Assembly: GCF_014652135.1 (NCBI RefSeq) | Contig: NZ_BMYF01000009.1 | Span: forward strand, 1-36,912 | Origin: Mongoliitalea lutea | GTDB taxonomy: Bacteria; Bacteroidota; Bacteroidia; Cytophagales; Cyclobacteriaceae | Direction: 5' to 3' | DNA length: 36,912 nucleotides | Part shown: piece by piece, positions 16,278 to 24,535 of the stretch | How the letters are laid out: every line of letters begins with the position of its first letter | Numbering within the stretch: position 1 is the first letter of the stretch | The notes under the pieces: model-generated | What the model was told of the DNA's origin: nothing | Database searches by the model: none | What the model saw: the letters and a program-made list of their open reading frames with translations, nothing else | Translations under genes and position numbers: made by a program

Positions 16278-17759
16278 TTAAAACATATATGCTACATTTA
16301 ACATTAAGTTTTGATAGGTGTAATCTGGTGTACCTATATAGAAAAAACCTTCAGCTCCTTTAGTATAAAAGCTTCTTGAACTTTTCCCAAAAGTAAATTG
16401 TAGTCTTTCAACTCTCATGCCAACCCCATATTCAAATATTAAAGGATAAGCAGCATCATTGGTGTTACTGCTTTCAAAAAATGTAAGATTTGGTCCTCCA
16501 AAAACAAAAAGATTAAACGATTCTGAAAAATTCAATCTGTACTGTAAATGAAGAGGTAGTTTGACTGAATAATAATCAAACGAAGAATCACCAAAAAGAG
16601 AATTCCCTATGTTGTCCGTATAAAAATCGACAAAAAAACCTACTTGTATTCCAAACCCGTATTTCAAAAGAGGATTTACAAAAAAACCTATATTTAGCCC
16701 TTCTAATTGAGATGCAGAATTCAAACTTCTATTGTTGATTGGATCAAAGACTAATCGATTATAGCCGAGAGAAAAACCCAGAATTTCATTGGTAAGTGGA
16801 CAATTGAAACAGTTTTCTCTAGGCTGTGGCTTTTGGGTATTAGTTTTTGTTGTAGTTGCTGTTGTTGTTTTGGGTGCAACATTTTCAAAAACTGGCTTCT
16901 TCCCTTCATTTTGAAGAACCTGAACATTTACTTCTTTATCTCCCGCTATTATTTGAAATGAACCACGTCTCTGTGCAGTTGTATTATTCTCAAGGCATAC
17001 AATTATAAATGAATCAGCCACCTTTCGCTCTATTTTTATCCAAGAAGGCAAATTAACTATCGAGTATGAAGAAGCATTAGTAAGTACTCTGATAACTTCT
17101 TTTGTTTCTTTTTCTCCCTCAAAGATAAAACCTGTCTTTGACAAAGAAATCTCAATATCAGGAACTTTCCCTTCCTGTAAAATATTTATCTGTTCTTTCT
17201 TCCCTTCGGCTTGTATGATTACCTGACCTTCTCTTTGTGTCAGAGCAGAGTTATCCTCACAAACAATTAAAACTCCATAATTATTTATTGATGCCTTGCA
17301 CCAAGATGGTGTAGATATAATACTGTATGAACTTGCATTGGTCGTTACTAAAACATCAACTGATCCCCCCTTTGCACTAAAGCTCAAAGAATTTTTTGAT
17401 AGTTTAAGGGAAATTAGTTCAGCTCTACATTTTTCTAATTGAATCCTAGCTAATTCATCATTAGGGTTTTCTTTAAGTACATTTTCGTAAAGAGTAGCTG
17501 CATTTTCAAAATCCCTTTTTTCAAAAAAATAATTAGCTTCAGTTGTCCATTCTAAGCAACTTTTTGCTCTAAGGATATTTATCTCAATTAATTGCCGATC
17601 TCTACCAGTTGCATTCCTAAGTGCAGCTTCAAAGTTTCGAATGGCACAAGAATAATCACCTAAATTAAAACATTCATTTGCTCTCGAGAGTGATGATGCT
17701 TGGGAAAATGCATACTCCGAATATCCAATGATAAAAATGAAAAAAAGAAAACGTAGCAT
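16278..17759 (-). CDS. Outer-membrane beta-barrel protein with two BACON domains
   Basis: A 493-residue exported protein, last gene of the nine-gene operon. It has a signal peptide (about 1-20, cleaved after AFSQ) and a TPR-like helical region (about 24-105). Two tandem BACON-type immunoglobulin-like domains follow (about 113-195 and 199-283), each with a TNASSYSI strand, a W (PSWCKASI / PSWIKIER) and a terminal QEG / QNEG. After a Thr-rich linker (about 292-306), residues ~315-493 look like an outer-membrane beta-barrel of alternating strands ending in the aromatic LMLNVAYMF. I infer that it anchors the system in the outer membrane, with the BACON and TPR parts in the periplasm. It starts 10 bp after the upstream gene. 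The function of the barrel (pore or anchor) is unknown. Confidence 0.8.
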   Translation of the reverse strand: MLRFLFFIFIIGYSEYAFSQASSLSRANECFNLGDYSCAIRNFEAALRNATGRDRQLIEINILRAKSCLEWTTEANYFFEKRDFENAATLYENVLKENPNDELARIQLEKCRAELISLKLSKNSLSFSAKGGSVDVLVTTNASSYSIISTPSWCKASINNYGVLIVCEDNSALTQREGQVIIQAEGKKEQINILQEGKVPDIEISLSKTGFIFEGEKETKEVIRVLTNASSYSIVNLPSWIKIERKVADSFIIVCLENNTTAQRRGSFQIIAGDKEVNVQVLQNEGKKPVFENVAPKTTTATTTKTNTQKPQPRENCFNCPLTNEILGFSLGYNRLVFDPINNRSLNSASQLEGLNIGFFVNPLLKYGFGIQVGFFVDFYTDNIGNSLFGDSSFDYYSVKLPLHLQYRLNFSESFNLFVFGGPNLTFFESSNTNDAAYPLIFEYGVGMRVERLQFTFGKSSRSFYTKGAEGFFYIGTPDYTYQNLMLNVAYMF

Positions 17760-17769
17760 AAATGTATTT

Positions 17770-18708
17770 TTAAAGTTTAAGTAATAAGTCTGTTATATCG
17801 GCATCTGGATTAGGATGCTTTCTCCGCATTACTTCAAGAGTTATCTCAATTAAATAGGGATAATTATTTTCCTTTAAATCGTAATTAAAAGTGAAGGAGG
17901 ATAACTCTGTTAGAATTTTACCAAGTTTGGTGTTTTGTATTTCTGTCGGCATACCTCTAACCAATTCACTTTGGTCTATTTGGTTGATTTTGGCAAGAGC
18001 GTTTTTCAAACCTTGATTAACTATTTCATAATCTTGGATTTTTTTACGCAATTGATTAGTTAGTTGTGATTCTTCAGAAATAACATCTAGGTTCTTAAGT
18101 TCCAGATTCACTTTGCTCTTATCAAATTTTTCATGAAGAAGATTTTCAGCCTTGTGATAAATAATGAGCTTTTCCAATTGCCCCGCAACTTCTGAGGTTT
18201 TACTTACAATTTGAAAGTCTTTTTCGACCGAATACTTTGTTGTAATCCTAATCAAGTCGTCAAAAGAAGTATTAGCATACTTTTGAGAGATCTTATCTAA
18301 TAATTCAATTTTCCCTGCTTCTTTTTCCTGTTTGGCAAGAGTTATTCCCTTATTTTTTTCTGAAATAATCTCGTTTTTTGCTGTTCTTAACTCACTCTTT
18401 AAAAGACCAATTGAATCGCTTTTCAGTTTGAGTTGTGTCTCTATACTTCTTTGACTATTCTTGGTTTTTTCAAACTCTTGTAAACGACCATTTAGAAGGT
18501 TTAAAGAATCCCCCCTGACTCTGTATCGTTCTCTTAATTGTAGTAAGCTACTTTGAATTCCTTTTGAATTATTTTGCTCAAGTATAATTTGTCTTTTTAA
18601 ACTGTCAATTTGAATAGCCTTAGATTTAATTTCCTGAATTGGGTCGGTTTGTGCATTAATAAAACCTATGACAAAAAAGAATAGCCCTATAAAAATTAAT
18701 TTTTTCAT
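17770..18708 (-). CDS. Secreted periplasmic coiled-coil protein
   Basis: A 312-residue protein with a signal peptide (MKKLIFIGLFFFVIGFINAQ, cleavage after Gln20). Residues ~22-135 are heptad-rich, charged and predicted to form a long coiled coil (QEIKSKAIQIDSLKRQIILE, ETQLKLKSDSIGLLKSELRT). Residues ~140-312 are a helical domain. No enzymatic motif is visible. A long periplasmic coiled coil between an inner-membrane complex and an outer-membrane barrel would suit a bridging role; that is inference from gene order. It is 15 bp from the upstream gene and 10 bp from the downstream gene. Confidence 0.75.
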   Translation of the reverse strand: MKKLIFIGLFFFVIGFINAQTDPIQEIKSKAIQIDSLKRQIILEQNNSKGIQSSLLQLRERYRVRGDSLNLLNGRLQEFEKTKNSQRSIETQLKLKSDSIGLLKSELRTAKNEIISEKNKGITLAKQEKEAGKIELLDKISQKYANTSFDDLIRITTKYSVEKDFQIVSKTSEVAGQLEKLIIYHKAENLLHEKFDKSKVNLELKNLDVISEESQLTNQLRKKIQDYEIVNQGLKNALAKINQIDQSELVRGMPTEIQNTKLGKILTELSSFTFNYDLKENNYPYLIEITLEVMRRKHPNPDADITDLLLKL

Positions 18709-18723
18709 AATTGCTTTAAAGTT

Positions 18724-19641
18724 CTATTGTGGACGGTTAAAGTGATTATATGCTTTTTGAGCATCGCTATCCCATTTCCTTTTTAAGGAAAGATATTCTT
18801 GATTGAATCTAGAACTATTGTAAATATCGTTGTCTATAGTTTCAATTTCTTTGGAGATTGGAATGAATACATTATCTGCATAAGTACGCTGAGAGTTAAA
18901 ATTTATATAAGCCCCAGACCAATTGTTGATTTTATTATCAAGATACTTTACATGGGCAGTAAATAAAATCTCGGGAATATTCCCCAAATCTTCATTTAAT
19001 CTCACACAATTAAAAAGATAGCGATTTCCAAATCTAGATTGATTGATTTCCAGAGAGCTATTAATTTTTTCTGTAACAATATCTATTGGAAACCTATCTG
19101 ACAATCCTGTTTCAAGATAACTAAAGCTTTTACAGATACGGATAAAGGATTCTATTTCTTCATACTGACTGATAATCCTTTGAATTTCGCTCAGCTGCCT
19201 TTCTACTTGACTTTGTGCAGCTAACAAAGGGGAGCGTCTCAAGGAAAGACTTTCATTTTTAATAAAACGTAAATCTGCTGGATCCCATGTTAGATTATTG
19301 AATACGTAATAGGCTTGAGTTACAAATTTTTCAACATAAGTGGAGTAAAGTGATTTTGTTAAATTTAATTTTACTTGCTCATTTTCTGTTGGATTACTTC
19401 CTAACCTGTCATTTGTATAATAATCATTAATCAAATATTCAATTTCAGCATATAAAGACTGACTAAACCTGCTTTCAGGTACCCCTGATAATTCTTTGAT
19501 TTTACCATTAACATTCTGGATAAACTGATTATCTGATTCTTCTACAGGAGGAGGAGGTGTGATTTCATTACTCCAATAGAAAAAACCAAAGACTATAGCA
19601 AGCCCTAAAATTACAAGTAAACCTATTTTAATATTTTTCAT
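18724..19641 (-). CDS. Membrane-anchored periplasmic protein, unknown family
   Basis: A 305-residue protein with an N-terminal transmembrane anchor (about residues 5-22, KIGLLVILGLAIVFGFFYW), a Pro-rich linker (PPPPVEE) and a helical, mostly periplasmic body. Visible helices include SQSLYAEIEYLINDYY and AAQSQVERQLSEIQRIISQY. There is no lipobox cysteine and no catalytic motif that I recognise. The ATG overlaps the stop of the preceding 863-aa gene by 4 bp (19638-19641), so the two are translationally coupled and probably made in equal amounts. It likely associates with the large single-TM protein in the inner membrane. Confidence 0.75.
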   Translation of the reverse strand: MKNIKIGLLVILGLAIVFGFFYWSNEITPPPPVEESDNQFIQNVNGKIKELSGVPESRFSQSLYAEIEYLINDYYTNDRLGSNPTENEQVKLNLTKSLYSTYVEKFVTQAYYVFNNLTWDPADLRFIKNESLSLRRSPLLAAQSQVERQLSEIQRIISQYEEIESFIRICKSFSYLETGLSDRFPIDIVTEKINSSLEINQSRFGNRYLFNCVRLNEDLGNIPEILFTAHVKYLDNKINNWSGAYINFNSQRTYADNVFIPISKEIETIDNDIYNSSRFNQEYLSLKRKWDSDAQKAYNHFNRPQ

Positions 19642-22229
19642 CTTTTGAGTTCTTTTATGGTAAGCTCTTCGGAATTTGGCTTTGGGATTTCCAAATATTT
19701 GTTAAAAGCATCTTCATCTTTAGTTATTTGTGACAAATACTTTTTAAGTTCACTATCCTTTAATACAGGGTCCTTATTAACACTGTCTAATATTTTTCTA
19801 TAATCCTGTGTCTCTCTTTTTTGGTCTTGGATTAGTTTCCAAAAATTTTGATATATTTCAATACTATTTAAGTGTACACCATTTGCTTTTAAATTTTCTA
19901 ATTTATTGAAACTTAATTCATCACCTTTTAACTGAATGGTTATAGCATCGTTAGGCGTTGTATTTTGTTTTTCTTGTGTTTTTCTATTTCGACTTTGTTC
20001 TTTATTGGTACTTTCATTGGGAGTTATAAGATTTGTTGAAATTGTTGTCTCATTATTTAAATCGAGTGAATCAATCTGTATTTCAGTTGATTTTTGGGTC
20101 TCATTGATGATTTCAGTTATTTCATGTAGTAGCAGAGAGTTTATATTTCGCCTATTAGTTAATTCATTATTGATATTTATCAGGTTAGTACTGTCCAATT
20201 CATCTATGAGATTTTTGAATTCCATTTGATTTCGAGAAAAGTTAAATCCTTTTAAATCCAAAAATTCTACGTTATCTATTTTTTCTCGAATCATGATTGC
20301 AGAGTCAATTCTTTCTTTTAAGATGCTCCAGTTACTTAACTCTACCGAATCAATACCTAGATTTTGGGATTTTGAAAATAAGTTATCAAAAAAGCTTAAC
20401 TTTTTTGCTTTAGGATATTGCAGTATCCACTCACTTTCATACTCTTTAAGTTTGCTTAAAATAAATTCATCTCCCTCTAAATATTGAGTTATTTGGTTTT
20501 TTGTAGGTGATTGCTTTTTATTACTTGCATAGTAATACCATCCACCAATTCCACTTGTCAACAACAGGATAGCTCCAACAACAATAGAAGCTATAATTTT
20601 GGGTTTACTAAGCCATGACCTTTTTTCATACTTTGCCACAAGCTGACCAGCATATTCACTATTATTCTGCCAAGGTCTTAGGCTAAATCCTTTAAACTTG
20701 TATCCCTTATGCGGTTTGATAAATCGAGTTACATCACTTCCATCTTTGTCATAGGTAAAATCAGGACAGCCCTCTACCTTTACTCCAAAATCCCCTGCAC
20801 TTATTTTGTATCGTGGTTTATTTTGCTTTTTTAATGGGATTTGGACCTTATCTAAATCTCTTGGACAGAATTTTATTGTCCCGGAAAATTCACCATTCTT
20901 ATTTTTATATCTGGCTATTACGATATAATTATTATCAATTTCATTTTCAAAAAATTCTATTTCCCCATCTTGTGAGGATTTGTTAGTCTGTTCTATTTTT
21001 ATAAATAGATCCTTAGCGGGAATTGGACTTTTTTCACCTTCAATTTGGCCTAAAAAATTTACTATTTTACTTTCATCTAAATAAATTTCTAATTCGTAAA
21101 TATTTTTTGGATAAAAACTTCTTTCTTCAGAAGAATAATTCTTTCCTTTTTCTGCTGAAATAGCCCATGATTCACCAATTTCTTCGCCTTTAAATACTAA
21201 GATTTGGTTTGATTTAAGATCTTTATTTTTATCCCTTGATGACTTACATAAAATGGACACATCCCTAACATTCTTGTCCTTCCTTGTTGAAAAGCGAACA
21301 GGTATTTCTTTTTTTTCAGGCACTAGGTATTCCTCTCTCTCTATTACCTCATAGGCCAATGATACTTTGTTACCTTCTAACTTTAGGAATTTATGAATAT
21401 CAGAATTTGTATCACTTAACTTACCTGATACGGGTTTAAAAGAAAAAAACTCTTTATCGCATATTAACAGTAGGTCATCTTTTGCCCTGATTACATGTTG
21501 ATACTTATCGTTTGAAAGTAAACGATCATTTGCAAAAAGTTTACATGGTTTTGAGTGCTCTAAACCACTTAAGTAATAGTAATCGTTATGAAGGTCGATA
21601 TCTTTTAATTGTATACCTGAATTTCTTATTACCTCCAAAAAGTTTGTTAAATCTGACTCATCCTTTACATTTAAAAAGTAAACTTGTTTAAATGATAAAT
21701 ATTCTTCTTGATAAGGTTTATCAAAATACTTCTCTACATCAGACTCACTAGCAAGTAAAATATATGCAGCCTCCTTTTCACCCGAAACAAATCGGGGATA
21801 TTTGTTTTTTACTAATGTAGTTTGAAATTTTTTTAAAATATCATCCACATAGGACCAATCTTCTCTAATTACCCGATCATTTATACCTTGATTAACTTTG
21901 CAATCAAAGACGTATTTTTTAATATATTCATCAGATAATTGATCCAGAATTAATTTAATATCTTTTCCACCATTGGCCAATTTTTCATTGTCTGAAATAA
22001 AAAGATCAAATGAAATATGGCCGATAGCTTTATTTCTTAAGGAGTCTCTTACAATTGTGAATTTTGAAAAAATACAACCAGTTTCAGCGAAGGCAATTGA
22101 GTAACCTGCCCTCCCAAGACAACGATCATTATTTGAATTATTACGAATATCAATAGAAATATAAGATGGATTATTCGTTTTAAACAACTTATTCCATCCG
22201 TCTTTTGTACCATGAACAACAACATCCAT
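19638..22229 (-). CDS. Large single-TM protein, unknown family
   Basis: An 863-residue protein with no signal peptide. Residues 1-540 should be cytoplasmic, followed by one transmembrane helix (about 545-567, preceded by basic KYEKRSWLSKPK). A 295-residue Asn/Ser/Glu-rich helical tail would be periplasmic. The N-terminal ~170 residues form a mixed alpha/beta domain (DVVVHGTKDGW, AGYSIAFAETG, GHISFDLFISD) of a type sometimes encoded beside defence GTPases. I cannot assign it, but its place directly after the GTPase gene (5 bp gap) suggests a GTPase partner, perhaps similar to 'GTPase-associated protein' components. Residues ~300-530 look beta-rich. It would connect cytoplasmic GTPase activity to the periplasm. 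Confidence 0.75.
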   Translation of the reverse strand: MDVVVHGTKDGWNKLFKTNNPSYISIDIRNNSNNDRCLGRAGYSIAFAETGCIFSKFTIVRDSLRNKAIGHISFDLFISDNEKLANGGKDIKLILDQLSDEYIKKYVFDCKVNQGINDRVIREDWSYVDDILKKFQTTLVKNKYPRFVSGEKEAAYILLASESDVEKYFDKPYQEEYLSFKQVYFLNVKDESDLTNFLEVIRNSGIQLKDIDLHNDYYYLSGLEHSKPCKLFANDRLLSNDKYQHVIRAKDDLLLICDKEFFSFKPVSGKLSDTNSDIHKFLKLEGNKVSLAYEVIEREEYLVPEKKEIPVRFSTRKDKNVRDVSILCKSSRDKNKDLKSNQILVFKGEEIGESWAISAEKGKNYSSEERSFYPKNIYELEIYLDESKIVNFLGQIEGEKSPIPAKDLFIKIEQTNKSSQDGEIEFFENEIDNNYIVIARYKNKNGEFSGTIKFCPRDLDKVQIPLKKQNKPRYKISAGDFGVKVEGCPDFTYDKDGSDVTRFIKPHKGYKFKGFSLRPWQNNSEYAGQLVAKYEKRSWLSKPKIIASIVVGAILLLTSGIGGWYYYASNKKQSPTKNQITQYLEGDEFILSKLKEYESEWILQYPKAKKLSFFDNLFSKSQNLGIDSVELSNWSILKERIDSAIMIREKIDNVEFLDLKGFNFSRNQMEFKNLIDELDSTNLININNELTNRRNINSLLLHEITEIINETQKSTEIQIDSLDLNNETTISTNLITPNESTNKEQSRNRKTQEKQNTTPNDAITIQLKGDELSFNKLENLKANGVHLNSIEIYQNFWKLIQDQKRETQDYRKILDSVNKDPVLKDSELKKYLSQITKDEDAFNKYLEIPKPNSEELTIKELKR

Positions 22230-22234
22230 AATGC

Positions 22235-23554
22235 TTATTTGTTAAAAATGTCTAAAATGCTTTTTTTATTCGGTTTAATTCTGCGTAATAATATATCTAT
22301 TAAATTTTCAGATGTTTCTGGGTCAAATGAACAAATTTCATTAAAATAAACAGTTCCAAGAGAGAAGTGCGTACCTAGGATTTTCCCGGAATTTATACTA
22401 TGCTCTCTACAGCGGTTTCTTAAAGAACTAACAAATGAATTAAAATTTGCATTTTGCAAATACTCCTTCAAATGATTCTTTCTTTCAGCTTTATCGCATG
22501 CCATTAAATCACTCTTAGTGATAATAATGTAGATTGCATCTGTATGTTTTCTGAAAATATCATTGTTTTGAAAATACGTTGCGGCAGCTTCTAAATAATT
22601 GGCTTGAGTATATCCCTTACCGTCTTGTCTGTTTTTGTTTTCAAAGTCTATGAAAAAAAAATGGATTTTTCTATTGTCGCTATTTAAAAAATTCAATAAT
22701 GAATTTAAAGTTTTTTGATAATCTGGGTCCAATTCTAAATTTGCATTTATTGAATAAAAGCATTTAAAAATCTCGCCGCTAAGCTCGATTAAAGAAACAG
22801 ACCGAGGATCCTCATCCCCTTTCCGAATTGTAAATGGCAAATATTGAGTACTGTCAGTTGTTGTTCCTGCGGGCAAAAATGAAATGGGATTGATGAAAAT
22901 ATTCCTTAGCCTATTTGTATAATCATATCCTGGACCAACCGCAATTTCTAAGGAGTTATTTTTATGTGCTGTACTTAATAAAGCAGACAAAACACACGTT
23001 TTACCTGAGCCTGGAATACCCCAAAAATAAACTTCTGTATATCCTTCGGGTATAGAATCAGGAGTTTTACCTAAATTTAAACGAGGGGTTTCAATATTAC
23101 CAAGACTTTCAATGACTTCATTAGGAATACCTATTTTTAATAAATCCTCCCGCAAAATGGTGCCTTTTTGTAATAATCCTAAAATTTCATTGGGAGTGTA
23201 ATTATTTAAGTTTTTTTTAAGAAGCTCTAATGTTTCTTTCTTTGTTCTTTCCTCTTCAGCGATTTTATTTCGAAACACTTCTATATTGGACTTCGCCTTT
23301 TGGATAAATTGTCCGTATGGATATGCCTTAATATATTCATTACAGCCATCTTCAGTATTTTGATGTTGATTCCAAAAATCTTTTTCTTCTTTGGACTTTG
23401 CTTCAGTTAGCTTAATTATAGCGTTTCTCTTACTTGCAGGCAAATCACCTGTACTTCTTAGTTCCTCAAGTGTAACTAATCCAGTATTAATAAATTCAAA
23501 AAGCTGTTCTGATCTAAAATCCTCTATTCTCTGAAGTATCTCCTCTTTATTCAT
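22235..23554 (-). CDS. P-loop GTPase with duplicated helical modules
   Basis: A 439-residue soluble protein. The C-terminal half is a TRAFAC-like GTPase: Walker A GIPGSGKT (179-186), a switch-I-like PAGTTTDST (228-236), a G3-like ELSGE (257-261, in place of DxxG) and G4 TKSD (346-349, giving guanine specificity). The N-terminal half has two copies of a ~40-residue helical module (about 5-45 with QLFEFINTGLVTLEEL; about 115-152 with EILGLLQKGTILREDL). Between them is a W...EYIKAYPYGQFIQKA segment of a repeat type often found in bacterial conflict proteins. No transmembrane helix is present. It may resemble the GTPases of described NTP-dependent conflict systems; family placement is uncertain. 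Neighbour gaps are 26 bp and 5 bp. Confidence 0.75.
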   Translation of the reverse strand: MNKEEILQRIEDFRSEQLFEFINTGLVTLEELRSTGDLPASKRNAIIKLTEAKSKEEKDFWNQHQNTEDGCNEYIKAYPYGQFIQKAKSNIEVFRNKIAEEERTKKETLELLKKNLNNYTPNEILGLLQKGTILREDLLKIGIPNEVIESLGNIETPRLNLGKTPDSIPEGYTEVYFWGIPGSGKTCVLSALLSTAHKNNSLEIAVGPGYDYTNRLRNIFINPISFLPAGTTTDSTQYLPFTIRKGDEDPRSVSLIELSGEIFKCFYSINANLELDPDYQKTLNSLLNFLNSDNRKIHFFFIDFENKNRQDGKGYTQANYLEAAATYFQNNDIFRKHTDAIYIIITKSDLMACDKAERKNHLKEYLQNANFNSFVSSLRNRCREHSINSGKILGTHFSLGTVYFNEICSFDPETSENLIDILLRRIKPNKKSILDIFNK

Positions 23555-23580
23555 TTTTATAAAATTAAGTTCTTTGGTTA

Positions 23581-24513
23581 TTATAGTTCTATTTCGTAAG
23601 GAGCCAATCTCCCAAAACTCACTTTACTGTCTCGTTTAGTTAGAAAATAAGATAATAGCATCAAAATGTATATTAAAAACGCAATTCCCATAGTTACAGG
23701 AGTAGGGCTACTTTCAGCTTGAAAGTATTCTTTCACATCTTGGAATGTCAGCGCATAACCAAATGTTTCTGCGGATTCTCCTAGTTGTACATTCGAAGAA
23801 TACCTTTTTAGCTCATTCAACCAGAATTCAGATTTTTCTTCCACTTCATTCACGATAGTTACAATCCCAAGAGGCTTCCAGTCTTTAGTTGTTGATTTGG
23901 CGTCACGTAACCATTTGATAGCAATCTCTTTAATTCCATTGTTTGAAACTGAATCAGAATAATTGGTAGGAAATAAATCTGCATTTGCGGCAAACATTTT
24001 ACTTCGTATTTGGACTTGGTCGGTCACACTTCCTGTCACGAATCCAAAGCTGTTGTATTCCTGAGGATTTATTCCTTTGCTTCTCACCACCGTCTCGAGA
24101 GTGCTTTCATAAATAGTTTTTCTATTTTTGGCATATTCCTCGTATTTCGAAAACATGTTTTCAGCCTGCTCAATCGAAGAAATCATTCGTTGTTGAATGA
24201 GTTCTTTATTTTCCGATACTGTAAAATAGTGTGGCAGATGTTGTATGGAGAAAAAAGCAAACAGCAAAGTGAAAACAATGAGCATCATCATTTCAAAAAT
24301 AAAATTTGTTTTGAAATTACCTTTGGCACTCTTAAACCTTTTGGCTAAATGGGCAGTAGCAATTAATGTTAGAGCAATAATACCTGATACGGTGAAGCTA
24401 TTATTAAAATCCCCTAATGTGTAAAAATTTAGCCCAAGAAAGCAGATAATGCCGAAGATAATACCTCCAATTAATGTTAAGACATCTGCTAATGAAAATC
24501 TTGATCGTTTCAT
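23581..24513 (-). CDS. Four-TM inner-membrane protein with periplasmic domain
   Basis: A 310-residue protein with transmembrane helices at about 9-30, 41-57, 71-90 and 271-292. Between TM3 and TM4 is a ~180-residue soluble, largely helical domain (EQAENMFSKYEEYAKNRKTI, ATTKDWKP-like middle, EEKSEFWLNELKRYSS). With a basic N-terminus in the cytoplasm, this domain should lie in the periplasm. No enzymatic motif is evident and I do not recognise the family. It sits between the protease gene (22 bp gap) and the GTPase gene (26 bp gap), and is a candidate membrane scaffold or signal relay between them. Confidence 0.75.
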   Translation of the reverse strand: MKRSRFSLADVLTLIGGIIFGIICFLGLNFYTLGDFNNSFTVSGIIALTLIATAHLAKRFKSAKGNFKTNFIFEMMMLIVFTLLFAFFSIQHLPHYFTVSENKELIQQRMISSIEQAENMFSKYEEYAKNRKTIYESTLETVVRSKGINPQEYNSFGFVTGSVTDQVQIRSKMFAANADLFPTNYSDSVSNNGIKEIAIKWLRDAKSTTKDWKPLGIVTIVNEVEEKSEFWLNELKRYSSNVQLGESAETFGYALTFQDVKEYFQAESSPTPVTMGIAFLIYILMLLSYFLTKRDSKVSFGRLAPYEIEL

Positions 24514-24535
24514 AAATCTATTTGTAAAATTCCAA

